A stretch of DNA of 64,000 nucleotides from Chamaecyparis obtusa (lineage: Eukaryota; Streptophyta; Pinopsida; Cupressales; Cupressaceae). The notes under the pieces were generated by a model. It made no database searches, was not told the origin of the DNA, and saw nothing but the letters and a program-made list of their open reading frames with translations. This document shows, piece after piece, positions 35,276-47,850 of the stretch (position 1 is its first letter; each line of letters starts with the position of its first letter). The position numbers and the translations under genes are program-made. The DNA lies in the NCBI GenBank assembly GCA_027943335.1, contig BSBK01001294.1, positions 558,001 to 622,000 on the forward strand. The letters run 5' to 3'.

Positions 35276-36665
35276 ATGGAGAGATATAAGATGGACAAGA
35301 CAATTGAAAATTAAAAGATTCAGATGAAAATCTTCATTGAGAAATACAAACAAGAAAGAGATGAATTGAAGAGGTTACTGGTTCAAAGAAAAGATATGGT
35401 TGTTCGGCACTATGAGACTGATTATCATGAAGAAAATATTGATGATCCATTTGAGAATATTGGATCTGGTTCAGGTAGTGTATCTGACATATCTAAAGGA
35501 GCAATTTATGATTTATCTGAGAAGATCTACATCTTACTAAAGAATTCAAAGCCCTGCAGATCGGTCAAGAAGCATAAATGGTAAGACTAATTGATGTGAT
35601 GAATACTACTAGATAAGTTGAACAAGATAGAAACTTGGCTATTGAAGACATAAGACAAATGACTAAGAAACTACAAGAAAAAGAATCTGAGATATTGAGA
35701 CTTACTGAGCATCACTTTGAGATATCTAATCAAATGGTTGTTGTGACTCACGAAATCAACCGAGTGAATAGTGAGCTAACAAGGAAACTTTAAGACATTG
35801 GTGAACTCAAAGAAGAGAATGAGAGACTAAAAAATGAAGTGAAGATGCAACAACATAATGAAATGATTAAAAAGGCTGAAGATAGTTCCAAGAAAATTGA
35901 TGAATTCCTGATTAGTCAAAGAGGACTTGGAAGTACCATTGGATTAGGCTATATCAAGAAAGGAGAATCATCTAAGAAAGTTGAACATGTGAATACCTAC
36001 AAGAGTCAAAGACCTAAGAAACTTTCATGCTATCACTGTGGTAAACCAGGCCACACATCAAATGTTTGCAGGATTAAAGCTAAAGGTAATTCAAAAACCA
36101 CTCCTAAGTTCAATGATTATTGTTATAGTTGTAACAAGTATGGACATCAAGAACATGAGTGAAAATCAAAGTTGAATAGGACTCCTAACAAATCCTACAT
36201 GGAGAAACATTTTCACACTTGCAACATGCATGGACATACATCACAAGAATGTAGAACAAAGATAAAGCAAGTCTGGACACCGAAAGGACAAAACAAGACT
36301 TATCAACCGATAAGACAAGGTAATGCTTATACTTGGGATTATAACACATGGGTTAATTGTACAAAATGTGGAAGATATGGACATATTGCAGCTAACTAGA
36401 TGAGGAAGAACTAGAGTGGTAGATCTCATAGCTGGACAAGCACTAGTATGGCATGCTTACATTGTCACAATGTCGGTCACTTAAGTAAAGATTATAGAGA
36501 CCGAGCACCAAAAATACAAATATATGAGAATGGAAATACAATCAAAGATATCATGAGGATAAGAAACACTATGTGGATAGAATCATCAGGAGACAATGTT
36601 GAGTCAAGTAATGTAGTTAGTGACACCTCATACATTGGATTGGGTGACATTGCCACCTCCACCTA
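35276..36665 (+). pseudogene. Multi-zinc-knuckle Gag of element B
   Basis: The likely start is ATG 35276 (MERYKMDKTIEN then an in-frame TAA); the same frame continues as IFIEKYKQERDELKRLLVQ. A long coiled-coil region follows (to about 35920), then GLGSTIGLGYIKKGESSK. Five CCHC-like knuckles come next: CYHCGKPGHTSNVC (36028-36069), CYSCNKYGHQEHE with the last Cys codon now TGA (36121-36162), HTCNMHGHTSQEC (36213-36254), CTKCGRYGHIAAN (36358-36399) and CLHCHNVGHLSKDY (36454-36495). Knuckles bind RNA in Gag; one or two is usual in plant elements. Several stops make this copy non-coding. Confidence 0.8.
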
Positions 36666-37214
36666 AGTTGAAAAGGTATGTATGGAACTACTAATTCTAA
36701 TTGGATATATCTATCATATAGTTCCTTATATCAAGTGTTCACATACCAAGTCTGCATGAATTAAGATGCATTATTATTTTACATGTTCTAAGCTTTAAGA
36801 GTTTATAGTCAGTATATGCTAGACCGAGTGAGAAGTTGTTAGTTGGTAACTTTCAGCAAGGTTAACCAAGTGCTAGTATTAATTGAGTGGAATTTTCATG
36901 TGTTAACAGAGCTTATGATATTTCATGGTATACATCGAGAGTGGCAGTTGTCACCGAGCCGTGTTATGTCAAACATTTATTGCAAAATGATTTGAGCGGG
37001 AAGTTGAAAAAGATATAAATACATGGACTTAACTTATTTTTCACACTATGATCATGAAGAGCTAAGAGTCTACAGAGATAATTTGAGAAAAATATTTTCA
37101 GAGTGTTTGAGCAAAGATTTGAAGTATTCTAAGCAGAATCATCATTGTTACGAGTAAGTATTATCATCACCGAGTTGTTTATTTGATATTTCCCAAAACC
37201 CTAAATGAAGAAAA
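36666..37214 (+). other. Spacer between gag and ORF2 of element B
   Basis: No coding sequence and no pol remnant recognised in about 550 bp. Confidence 0.5.
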
Positions 37215-39753
37215 ATGGTGTTTGCATCTAAAGTTAACAAATCCAAGAATGTAGATGAGGAAGAAGTTAGGTTGATCATTTCTGCTACATGTGATGAGCC
37301 GAAGTACAAACTTCACCTTGAAGTTTCTTCGCAAACTGACAAAACCATAGCTTTTCGAGCATATCACCAAGGGTTTTTCTAGTTGAAGACATACACACCT
37401 ACATTCACTATAAGATTGGTGAGATTGGTGAGATTGGTGATTTTGAGCTTATTTCAACATTTCAAGAGCTAAGTGTTAATGGGAAATTAAAGGATGATCA
37501 CAAGCATTTGAGAGTAAAGGGTTTGATAAATGTCCTACATTTTTTGAAGGTATTTAGGAATGAGTGGACAAGAATTGTTTTGAGCTACTTTCATGATGGA
37601 AAACTATGGCTAGATGAGCCCATGAAGCTCACAAAGGATATCATACATGTAGTAACAAGTTACCCTACCACTGAAAAAGTCAAAGAACTAAGGAGTGCAC
37701 CAAGAACTCAGTTGGAGAAAAATACTGGAGTAGAATGGGACAGAAGAGGTTTGAAAGTAAACACAATCACGGATCCCAAAACTAGGTTCGGTGCATATGT
37801 CATTGGGTACAAAATGTTTCAATCAAGCATACCCAATATTGTACCATGTGGAGTGGGAGATATTGCATACAAGATGGTGAAAAAGGGATTTCAACTGGAC
37901 CTCATCGAGTTGTTGTTGAAACAAGTTGAAGAAAACATGAAGATAATTTGGTCAGCAAAATCCAACACATGTAAGTTTGGATCATTGTTACTTTGCATAT
38001 TCTTTTATGTGCAAAAATTTTTCCCCTCCATCAGTAATATTGACTGGACTACCAACAAACCTGTGATACTACAATGAAATGATTTGATACAAAAATTGGG
38101 TGAAAATTTTGTCAGCATATTGGATGTTTATTTTGAGCAATTTAAGGATACGATGAATGCCAGAAGTAGAATATCAAGATAGTTGGTTGAAGAATATGAA
38201 CATTACATTTGTTTCCTAGTGGACACTGATTATACACTGATAAAAGTAGTTGAACCAAGAATAAAGTGGTTAGCCCCAATGGGATCTGAGATTAACATTG
38301 ACTGTGCTTCAACATCAATCAAGGCTTTACTGGTAGAGCCTAAGGATCCTAAAGCTACTAGATTTGTGACCTATGAGGAAGTGAAACAAAGAATTAAAAT
38401 GTATCTAGTTATTAGGAAGGAAACAAAGAAATCAAGAAAACTGATAAACAAATTGGTTAAACAATGTGGAGAAGATGCAGATGATGCTAAGGCATCTAAG
38501 GACATTCTAGTTGAGGTAGAAACTGAGGGTCAGTTACTTCTTGCTAACACTGCATTTGATGAAGAGGAAATCGAGTCTAACAAAGATGCAAAATCTACAC
38601 CGGTTAAGCCCACTCCTAAGAAGAAGCAGGAATAATTTCAAACTAGAGCACGAACAAGGTCAACCACTGTAGCTTCACCACCATCGAAGAAAGGAGTTGT
38701 AAATATTTCTAGGCCTACACCGAACAATACTTATTAGAAGAAATGAGGTACTCAAGTTACCTCTTAGGCACCAAAGAAAAGAAGAAAGCTGATAAGAAGT
38801 AAGGATGACATTGATGATGAAGAAGATGACCTAAATCAATTCAAGGTAGTTATGAATAAGGATCAATCAATTGATGAGGTTGTAGAAGCTATAATAGACA
38901 TTGGAGGTCTTAGTAACCCAAAGATAAGTTAGTTTGAACATTTTTCAACTGAGGACCAGAATAAGATAGAGGAGGCAGTAATACAAATGATGATAAAATT
39001 CAAAAAGGTACCAATAGAGTTTTCAAAATATGTACCTAAAATTTTATATGATAAAATATGAGCTAGATGGACTTGTGCTTTAAACACCAAGAAGAAAATG
39101 AGGGAAAATTCCCTAGTATTGGTGATGCCAACATTGACAGTCCCTGAGGTTGATCAGATGATGAAGTAGTACTCCAAAATATTTTTGGTTAAAACCAGAG
39201 CACTACAAATACTTGATGAAAATCTGGTAGAAGTTGATGAGAATAGTCAGTTGTAATGGACTTCTATTCTCCAAGCCCGAGCTGAAGTAGATAAGATGGC
39301 ATTGGCCATAATACCCGAGAGGAAGTCTAAAAGGAAAGGAAAAGGCATCCATTTAGATGATGCAGATCTAGTCACAAAAGACCCTATTGAGCTATCAAAC
39401 ACTAAGGTGACTGATACAAATATTTCCACTGACTACCAAGATGTGTACCAGGATGCACCTGAGAAGGTAATAATAACTAGAATCAATGATGGTTGAAATG
39501 ATGTACTTATAGAAGACATCACTAATGGTGATCCTGATGACATTAAGGATGATGAGGACATGACCATTGCTAGAGCACAAATAGATGAACAAGTTCCCAC
39601 CGAACCAACAGTAAGTAGTATACCAGATGGCCTTGCTATATTAGTTCAAGCAATTGAAATCATATCACAAAAGGAGCCCGAAGGCTCAATCCCCGAGAAA
39701 CAAAAGGATACAATAGGGGAGCAAGGAACAAGCACACAAGGCACTGTAGAGTC
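37215..39753 (+). pseudogene. ORF2 of element B, N-terminal part, unknown function
   Basis: The ATG at 37215 opens MVFASKVNKSKNVDEEEVRL. After a frame slip near 37380 the main frame runs YKIGEIGEIGDFELISTFQE, then a 189-codon open part (37508-38077) with KLWLDEPMKLTKDIIHVVTS, TRFGAYVIGYKMFQSSIPNI and FGSLLLCIFFYVQKFFPSIS. The next open part (38183-38635) ends in a Lys/Pro-rich stretch. The same frame continues through 39296-39753 with stops. Three copies of the 9 bp string GTGAGATTG at about 37418-37445 encode GEI repeats. I recognise no enzyme domain. The mid segment resembles ORF3 of E1 and region D in pattern. Confidence 0.6.
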
Positions 39754-40679
39754 TGTAATCACCTAAAAATGGTCATCTAGACTATTAGCCCCTTTTGCTA
39801 AAATCATCAATTACATATTCTTGATCAAATCCTAGTTCTATCATTTATTCAATTATTTTCTATGGGCTAACCATTTTGTCCTAAAGTCTTTATTTAATTA
39901 AAAGGAATTGCCTCCTCTTTTATTAAATAAAAATCCCTCCACTTTTCCTCTTATCCTAAGTTGCACAAATAAAGCATTATTCTTATTTTATAAAAAGGGA
40001 AAAAACACTTTTTGTCTCATATGGGCACAAAAGTCAAATCTTATTTTCTCATTGGAGGATACTTGTGCACATGGATTTTTCATCTTTGATGCTCCACCAT
40101 TGATTAAATCTTTTTCCTCTTAATCTCCATGGTCCATTCCTTCTCATTTCTTATAAAAAGAGAGCTCTCTTCTTCATTCTAGAATCCAATCTTTTTATGC
40201 TAATGTTATGCTGCAAGTTTTCTAGGTCACTTTGGAGCTTTTGAAGATTTGGAGCATTCTTGGCTTTTGCATCTACATGTTATTCTAGTTTCATTTATCA
40301 TGGCATTCATAGCTTCATATTAGCTTAGTTTCCTTTATGCTTTAGATTACTTCATCTAGCTTAACTAGGAGGCTTTGTAATACTTCTATCTTTCATGTTT
40401 ATAGCTTAGCTTGCATTTCCATTTCTAGTATAGTTGCATTTGCATTTGCATTTTCATTTGGATTCTTGAAGATATTGGCATTATTTCCCTTGTCTTCATT
40501 TGAATATCTCATTGCATGGTTTACTAGCAAGGTTATTGGCTTAATAGCTCTAGCTGAGAGTATTCTTAACACCCTTGCACTCCATGCCTAGGGAGCTCTA
40601 GGTTAATTTCTCAAGGTTTCCAATCCATGGATTCTCTTGGAAGCAAAGACTTAGAGAAGTGCACATCTTAGTGTGTACA
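39754..40679 (+). repeat. 5' LTR of E3
   Basis: Partner of 49501-50438. It has a short run of CATTTG units (40437-40460) that is longer in the 3' copy. A putative TATA-like TTATAAAAAGAGAGC lies near 40151. Confidence 0.9.
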
Positions 40680-40683
40680 TTTT

Positions 40684-40701
40684 TGGCACTCACCGTGGGG
40701 C
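40684..40701 (+). other. Primer-binding site of E3, tRNA-Lys
   Basis: TGGCACTCACCGTGGGGC matches the tRNA-Lys complement TGGCGCCCACCGTGGGGC at 16 of 18 positions; both changes are transitions. Confidence 0.9.
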
Positions 40702-43159
40702 AGAACATTAGTGTTTTGTCCTTTATTTTCTGCATTTTCATCAAATTTTTTGGCATTTTTTAGTTTATTTTCAGTCTCTAGTTTTTCTGTCTCAGAGTGT
40801 CGTACAACATTTTTCACCAGTGTCGTGTGATAGTTTCTTGTATAGTGGCGCGACACTTTACCAGTTAAGAGTGTCGCACTATTTGGCAGATAATGTCACA
40901 CTGTTAAGAACATTCTGTCACCTGCAGGTATAGAGAAGTGTCGCATAGAAAGATAATGTGATATATCACATTATAGAAAACTGGCACCCATTTTTTTAGG
41001 AATTTTTCACAAACGGTATCAAAAGTTTTAAGTGTGATATATCATTGGAAAGCTCTTTTTGAGCCTAATCCAACCATGTTGGTTTCATTTTCAAATTTTT
41101 CTATTTGATGAGCTATTTTACTTGCAGATTATCTAATTTTTGATGTGCTAACCATTGTGGGGCTAACAAGTTGTGCTTGTAGGTGCTCTCATTGCTTGAT
41201 TATTTGCTCAAAAGAATGCATGTCAAAGCTTCAAATGCACAAGGGCTACTAATATTTTTTGTAGGGCTGCCCAAAGCATAAAAACCCAATCAAGTGCTTG
41301 TTGTTTATTTCATTTTCAAGTGTGGCAATTACTAGTTGTTTCATTTCATAGGAACATAATATCTTGTTGTAGGGATTCTTGGGTGGTAGGAGAAGTATGC
41401 TCTTCACCCTTGTGGTGAACTAGAAAATCTTGACCCATCTTTGGATTTTGAAAGCAAGAGGGTAATTGAACATTTTCTTGGTGTGTTTGGGAGAAAACTT
41501 TGAGATAGGGGAGTATGCTCTTCACCCTTGTGGTAAAACAAAAACCTTGAACCTCATAAGTTGATCCACTTTTTGTTTAGATCTTTAGAATCCTTTAGCA
41601 GGCTTTCTCTTGAGCAATCAAGAGGAATGACCCAACTGGGGACAAGCTAATACTGAGCTATTCCAACCCACTATAATCTCAAGGCTATGAAGGACACAAA
41701 ACCTTGGTAGATGTAGTGCTTATCTTCGCTTGATGTGAGTACTTGTGGGATTGTGACCATGAGGAAAGTATTGAGTAAGAATGCTTAAGGTACTCTTGAG
41801 GCCGTGAGGTCTGTTACTTGCCGCAAGGTAAGGAGTCCCTTTGGGGAGCAAGAGGGGTGCTACGAATGGAAGCCCTTACTAAGAACCATAGATAGAAGCT
41901 ACCCTATTTTTTCGCTTAGCTTCTTGGTGCAAGGATTGATCCAAGTGGAATAACCCAGATCACCCCAAGATTACTCACCATCTGTGTTCCTTTGGTTGTG
42001 TCACTGACACCTCCATGAAAAAGCCAACATCTATTGTGGGCAACCACTTTGTGTGGGGCAATGGAACATCAAGTGTGAGCCAAGTTGCTAAGTATTGAGC
42101 CTTTGTCCTTCTAGGCTAGCAAGTGCTTGAAATGTTCTCGTTGTTATGTACCCGTGAAAATGTTCAGGAACATACAAACATTGCGGTAGTGCTCATAGAA
42201 TTTTTCATTTTAATATACTAACTGCTTGTCTTGGCAAGGTTGCTTTTTCTCTTGCACAAGTGTTTGATGACATGTTTGATCACCTACTATTTGTAAACTT
42301 GTCTACTTCCTGATATTATTGTGCTTGAAACCAAGAAATTGTACTTGCAATGTACAACATTGACCAAATTGCTTTCAAAACTGAGTTTTTCACATTCACT
42401 AGTCAAGAGTCATACGATACTGAAACACCATCGCATACCTTCAACCAAGAATCCTAAGATATTTTGTTGTCCTACTACTGTTGCAATTCGGAGCTATTAC
42501 ACTTGCATTTTAACCTGTTGTAGAGTGTCTTTTTCTATTCTTATCTGAAGCTAGTTTGTTACCTACATGCTTAGGATTGTTCTAGACTAAATTAAATGAG
42601 CTAAAACTATTGGATTTGAGCCTATCAAATGTCACTTTTGATCACTTGTCAAAACACGGTTACCTATCTAGCTATGTGCTAATCGAGCTTCTTGCTCACA
42701 TCTAGGCTTGTGTCAATTGACTGTTGTAAGTTCTTGAGCACTTTGACCAGCCATCTCTATTGTTCTAACTCGACAAGTGATCATCATTGGCTTTTGCTTA
42801 TCTCCACATCTAAGAAACTTTGTCTCATTTTATTGGTTGAACAACTTTCTTTTTTCATGCCGGTTACAACTCAGTCTCAATTTGAACAAGGGAGTCACCC
42901 TTTATTCAATTATACGCAGTTACCTGCTCCTACTAGATGCTCATGAGTGCCTATTAGCAATGCTAGTTCTAGTTTTGAGGATTCTAAGGCTACCCCATGG
43001 TACAAAGGAGGTTTCCTCTTTTCTGCATTTAAGTCTTCCAAAAACATAGACAGTGTCTCACTCACTCTCACTGAACAAGAAAAATTCTTCCATTTGCAAG
43101 ATCACTTTGCGCATAAGGACAACCAAGTGTGCTTAGAAAAATAACACAACCAAACCATA
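40702..43159 (+). other. Leader of E3
   Basis: About 2.5 kb without a supported ORF. Between 40794 and 40945 the string AGTGTCG occurs four times forward and once inverted. GCGACACT (40850-40857) and AGTGTCGC (40870-40877) form a perfect 8 bp stem with a 12-base loop. Small open frames near 42692-43144 may be the decayed 5' end of gag, but are not convincing. Confidence 0.55.
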
Positions 43160-45541
43160 ATGTATACTGCTAGGTGCATGGCTTTTAGAGGAACATCTCA
43201 CGAGCAACCCGAGACTAGTAGTTATGAGCATAGACCACTTTTTGGTACCAATGGAAATTATGGCAACAACACACCACCAAGGTCCCCTCCAAGACAGACT
43301 TTTGATGTACCTTCTTCACCTCCTAGACCCCCTCCCTCTCATCATGAGGAAGAAGCTATTGATGAGGTTTCTAGTGAGGAGCTTATGAGATTTGAACAAG
43401 ACAAGGTCTCCCAAAGAATGATGCACAAACTCTTAGAGCGTAATGGCGACCAATATTTCCAATATATGACTTCTAGAGGATACAAGCTTCCTCCTAGCTA
43501 TGATTTCAAAAAAATTGTCCAACAAAGAGTACCAACTAAATTGGAAGTCCTTCAGGAAGAACTATGTTGGATAAATCAATGCCTTACCCAAATGGCAATA
43601 GAAAGAGAGCCTCCAAAGGTCTCTTTTGTAGAATCAATTTGTGCTCTTCCTTTTGATAAAAGTCTATACATGGTCCCATTTCCTAGGGATATTGAGGTTC
43701 CCAAGTACGACAAGTATGATGGAAATGGTGATCCCCATGACCATGTGCATCACTTTTACACTCTTAGCATGGACTTTCTTCATGAAGACACATTTTTGCT
43801 ATGATTATTCCCTTGAAGCTTAAGAGGACAAGCTTTAGAATGGTTTGCAAAGTTGACACCTCCTTTGAATACTTTTGATGAGTTGGCTATGCACTTCACA
43901 CAACACTATTCATACAATATCCAATAGCCTATCACCATGATAGATCTTGGTGCTTTGAGACAAAACCAAGGAGAGTTATTTGCAACTTATTTGCAATGTT
44001 GGAGGTCATTGTATTCTCAATATCCTTGTCAGCTACCTGAAAGAGAAAAGATTGACATTTTCATCAACACTCTTGTGCCTGAGCTGTATTATGATCTAAG
44101 GAAACAATTGTTCTCCTCTTTCAATGACATGGTTGAAAGTGCATATCAAATTGAGGATGTGGCCATTAGAAAGGGGGATATTGTTATTAATAAAGATACT
44201 AGAGGCAATGGCAAAGACAAGAGAAAACCTTGGAATAGAAACAAGTATGTTGTTAATGATGGGGTTGTAGATGTCCCCAAAGCTAAAGAGCCTACTTTCA
44301 ACCTCTCTAATGCCATCTACGCAGAAAAACAACAAGAAGCTTCCAACTCTCAAAATGCTCCTAAGCCTCAGAATGCAAATAAGCCAAAGAAGCAATTCTG
44401 ATGATGGGTCTATACCCCATTGGTTGAACCATATGATGTGATTCTTAAGACTTTGGTTGCCAATAATTATCTTACGCTTCTTGAGAAAACTCATCCCTAT
44501 GATCCACTAGTTAAGCCTAATTGGTGGAGAGAAGATCATTACTGCCACTATCACAGAAACAAGGGACACAAGACTGACAATTGTTTCACGCTTAAAGATG
44601 CTATACAAGATCTCATTGATGAAAACACAATTCTCATAGATGGCTTAGTTAAAAATTCTAATCACGCAGCTTTCAAAGATCCTCTACCTAAGTATGACAA
44701 AGGTGAGTCCTCTCAACCAAATAAGAAGAATCATGATGCTAAGATCAACTACACATATACTTCTGATTCGCCTATGATCAACATGGTAGAGCCCATTGAG
44801 AGTGTTCTTATGATGAGACCTCAAGATGATAATAAAGCCAATCATGGTATGCCAAAGTTGGTCTTGCAACCACATGGTAGTTCATCTTCCTGAAGTGAGA
44901 CACTAAATGTTGATACTAGGGGGCAAGCTAAACTGGTCCTTAAAGTTGCGCCTAATCCTAAACAAGTCTCATCTTCCAAACCAGCAGTTCCTTCAGCTTT
45001 GTCTAGCTATGATCTTGTCCATCAGTTGCAACAAACACCAGCACAAATATCTATTTTTGAGTTGCTTGAGTTATCCCCTTTGCACAAAGAGATCCTTGAA
45101 AAGGCTTTGCGTACAGCTAATGTCCCTAATGACATTGACCCAGATAGGTTCCAGGCTATGGTCAACCACATCTCATCACCTCATTATCTATCCTTTTCTA
45201 TAGAAGATGACATATCTCTTAGCCACCCTCACAATCTTGCCGTACACATTGAAGTTATGGTCTACCATACCCGAGTCCATCGAGTCCTGATAGACAATGG
45301 TGTAGGGTTAAATATTGTTTCTTTCAATGTCATACAATAGTTGGGTTTGTCAAAATTTGTTGTAGATCCTAAATGGAAAATTACTATAAAAGCATATGAT
45401 GAAGTTGAAAGATCTTCCAAAGGTCTTGTCACGCTACATGTCCAAGTGGGCCCTGTCATGAAAGATATTATGTTCCAAGTATTGGACATCCCACTTTCTT
45501 ATAACATCCTTTTGGGTCATCCTTGGATCCATGACATGTAA
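43160..45541 (+). pseudogene. Gag and protease of E3
   Basis: The start ATG at 43160 opens MYTARCMAFRGTSHEQPETS. One frame then runs unbroken by indels to 46993, cut only by stops at 43804, 44401, 44893, 45340 and 45541 within this part. Gag core: PKYDKYDGNGDPHDHVHHFY, GQALEWFAKLTPP, LGALRQNQGELFATYLQCWR. The Tat-type knuckle CHYHRNKGHKTDNCF is at about 44541-44585. LQQTPAQISIFELLELSPLH (45027 on) precedes protease. The active site is LIDNGVGLNIVS (45287 on) and YNILLGHPWIHDM ends the domain. Gly-Val replaces the usual Gly-Ser/Ala after DN, another sign of decay. Confidence 0.85.
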
Positions 45542-45598
45542 TTTGTACCTTCTACATACCATCAGTGTGTCAAATTCCCACATAACGGAGCTGAAATT

Positions 45599-46330
45599 GT
45601 GATTCTTGGGGATCATTCTATTGCTATCAATACTCTTGCTACTACTAAAATGTTTGTTCCTCACAAAAAACCCTCTAATGATCCTACTGCATCCCTGGTT
45701 GCTGCTGAGAAAACTTTTAAGATGATGAGCCTTGGTATGGGTGAATACACACTGGATTCCCTTGCTGCTATGCCTACTTCTCGTAGATCATATGGTAAAC
45801 CTTTTGATAAGATGAAGCCTTCTACTTCCACCATGATGATTTTTGGTAATTTTGTTCAAGCGTCCATACCCCTAGAGGTAGAAAGAGAAGAACAAGCTAC
45901 TAGAGAATGGATCTATAGAGATGAAGAAGATAGTACCACTATTGCTACTCCTATTTGTCCTAAGCGCTATGCTAAAGGCTATAAATTTTTGCAGCAAATG
46001 GGCTATCAAGGTCACGAACCTATAAATGATAATGGACATGCCCTAGTCGAGCCTTTGAGTCATACTAATGGCTGAACCTCTAAGATTACAATAGGTCTAG
46101 GATATGGTGCCGATGATGACCTCCCTACATGTTCTAGAAATTCTCCCATGATTAGTGATTCAGACACAAATACAGATGAGTCACCACTACACACTATGGC
46201 TCAAATAGGAGATGATCTTCCTTCTACTCCACTCCTTTGGAGAGAAGAACACATACCTACCCATGATTTAGCTAAAGCTTCTATGTCTAGTGATAATGAA
46301 TTTGATCCCCGAGCTAGACAATAAAGAAAT
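45599..46330 (+). pseudogene. G-patch-like segment after protease, E3
   Basis: In the gag-protease frame, CPKRYAKGYKFLQQMGYQGH and, past a stop at 46075, ITIGLGYGADDDLP follow the G-patch layout: an aromatic-Gly start, a central MGY/W-x-G and a closing GLGY. G-patch domains bind RNA or RNA helicases, and plant Tat-like polyproteins are known to carry one here. The decay is stops only, with no indel. Confidence 0.65.
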
Positions 46331-46333
46331 ATT

Positions 46334-47493
46334 TTGCAGTTAATGAAACAAGGAGATCTCACACATCATGACGCTGAAGCCTCTACTTCTAAAGGTCCTA
46401 AACCTTCTTGGTGCAAGCATCCCAGTAGAAGTGTAACAACAGATTCAAATGAATATGAATGGGATACTCTCTCTGATGGATCTTCCACATTGGATATGGA
46501 AGTGGATGTAGTTCATACCTATGGTGACCAAACTGATGTATTTGATGAGTCTCACATAGGGTCTGATGAGTTTAATCCACATATTGCTTTAGTGGACCAT
46601 GCTGGTCCTTCTATGAAAAGTCTAGATCTTAACACTTTCGAAGCTTACCCTATAGGCTTGACCTCTCTTGTCACCAGAGATGAAATCCCTCACATAAATG
46701 CTATTGAACTAGTCACTTCATTTCATCTCGCAAAATTAGATCTCATAGCTTGGTCCACCCAGGATCAACATGCCATTGAACCTGTTACTTCTACCAACGA
46801 ACCAACAACAAAAAGGACTGAATCAGAAATCAAGTATCTCAATCATCAAATCAAAAGAAAAGAGCAATGGTCGAATGGAAAAAACCACATTGTGGTGGTA
46901 TCCAAACCTAAAGAAAGTAGAAATAAAAACCTGCCCCAAAATGATGATTATCAAATCAAAAATGACAAGCTGATTCTCTACAAAAAATGGTGAACTATTT
47001 CAAGAATTATTTCACATCTGTCATATTTCAGCATATTCCTACAACTCAGATCAAAGCTGCTAATGCCTTGGTTACTTCAGCATCCATTTTACAATTGACA
47101 AAGCATAAATCCTGCTTCAAGTTCCTGGTGGAAGAATTACGCTATCCTTCCCACAATTCCTACAATGCCACCATCTTTTCCTATTTCCAAGATCATGTTA
47201 TTCCTAAAAATCTAGCACACAATATGAAGCACCGTCTCATCCATCATGCCTCACACTTTACCCTCGTCTTTGGTGACTTGTATAGGAAGGGTCTAGACAG
47301 AACTCTCCTTAGGTGTCTAGAAATAGAGGAGTCAGAGAAGGTGCTAGCCGAGGTTCATGACGGTATATGTGGATCACACTTTAACGATCCCGCGCTAGCT
47401 TGGAAATTGCTTAGGGCTGGTTCCAATTGGTCAGGGCCTTGTATTATCATAGCAACATTTGGGTCCAGTGCCTCTCAATTATCTACATCATAG
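46334..47493 (+). pseudogene. RNase H tail, integrase zinc part and integrase C-terminus of E3, with deletions
   Basis: Segment 46334-46993 is an acidic linker that ends YQIKNDKLILYKKW. A one-base-type frame change leads to MVNYFKNYFTSVIFQHIPTT and AANALVTSASILQL, the C-terminal end of the plant archaeal-type RNase H. GDLYRKGLDRTLLRCLEIEE and EVHDGICGSHFN follow, the zinc-binding start of integrase with its two His. At about 47415 the frame jumps to NWSGPCIIIATFGSSASQLS, the integrase C-terminal domain. RT, most RNase H and the integrase core with its CC pair are gone. Confidence 0.75.
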
Positions 47494-47639
47494 GAAGTAG
47501 AGCTTATCAAGCCTATAATGTTCTACAATTGTAGAAGTTCTATGCCTAAGGTTCTGGAGCTCTTTATACATATTTTTATTGATCCTGAAAAAATGTCAAA
47601 AAAATTCATATATGATGATGAAAAAATCCTAAAAAGCAT

Positions 47640-47850
47640 AAAATGTCATGAAAAAATGAGCATCCTAGTGAAAACCTAGCAATAGGCGCTTTGATGTCTC
47701 ACCAAAAAAATCAAAAAGAGCAAAAATTTAAAAAAAATAGAAAAAGTGCCTTGGTGAAAACTTGGAAACAGGCGCCTTGGTAGCAAAAATACAAAAAAAT
47801 TAAAAAATCAAAAATCTATCAAGTGGTGAAAACCTGGAAATAGGCATTGC
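47640..47850 (+). repeat. Conserved 3' noncoding motifs of E3 (GGTGAAAACC type)
   Basis: Three units: AGTGAAAACCTAGCAATAGG then CGCTTTGATG (about 47659-47690), TTGGTGAAAACTTGGAAACA then GGCGCCTTGGTAGC (about 47747-47782), and TGGTGAAAACCTGGAAATAG (from about 47824). Order and wording match E2 after its integrase end. Confidence 0.75.
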
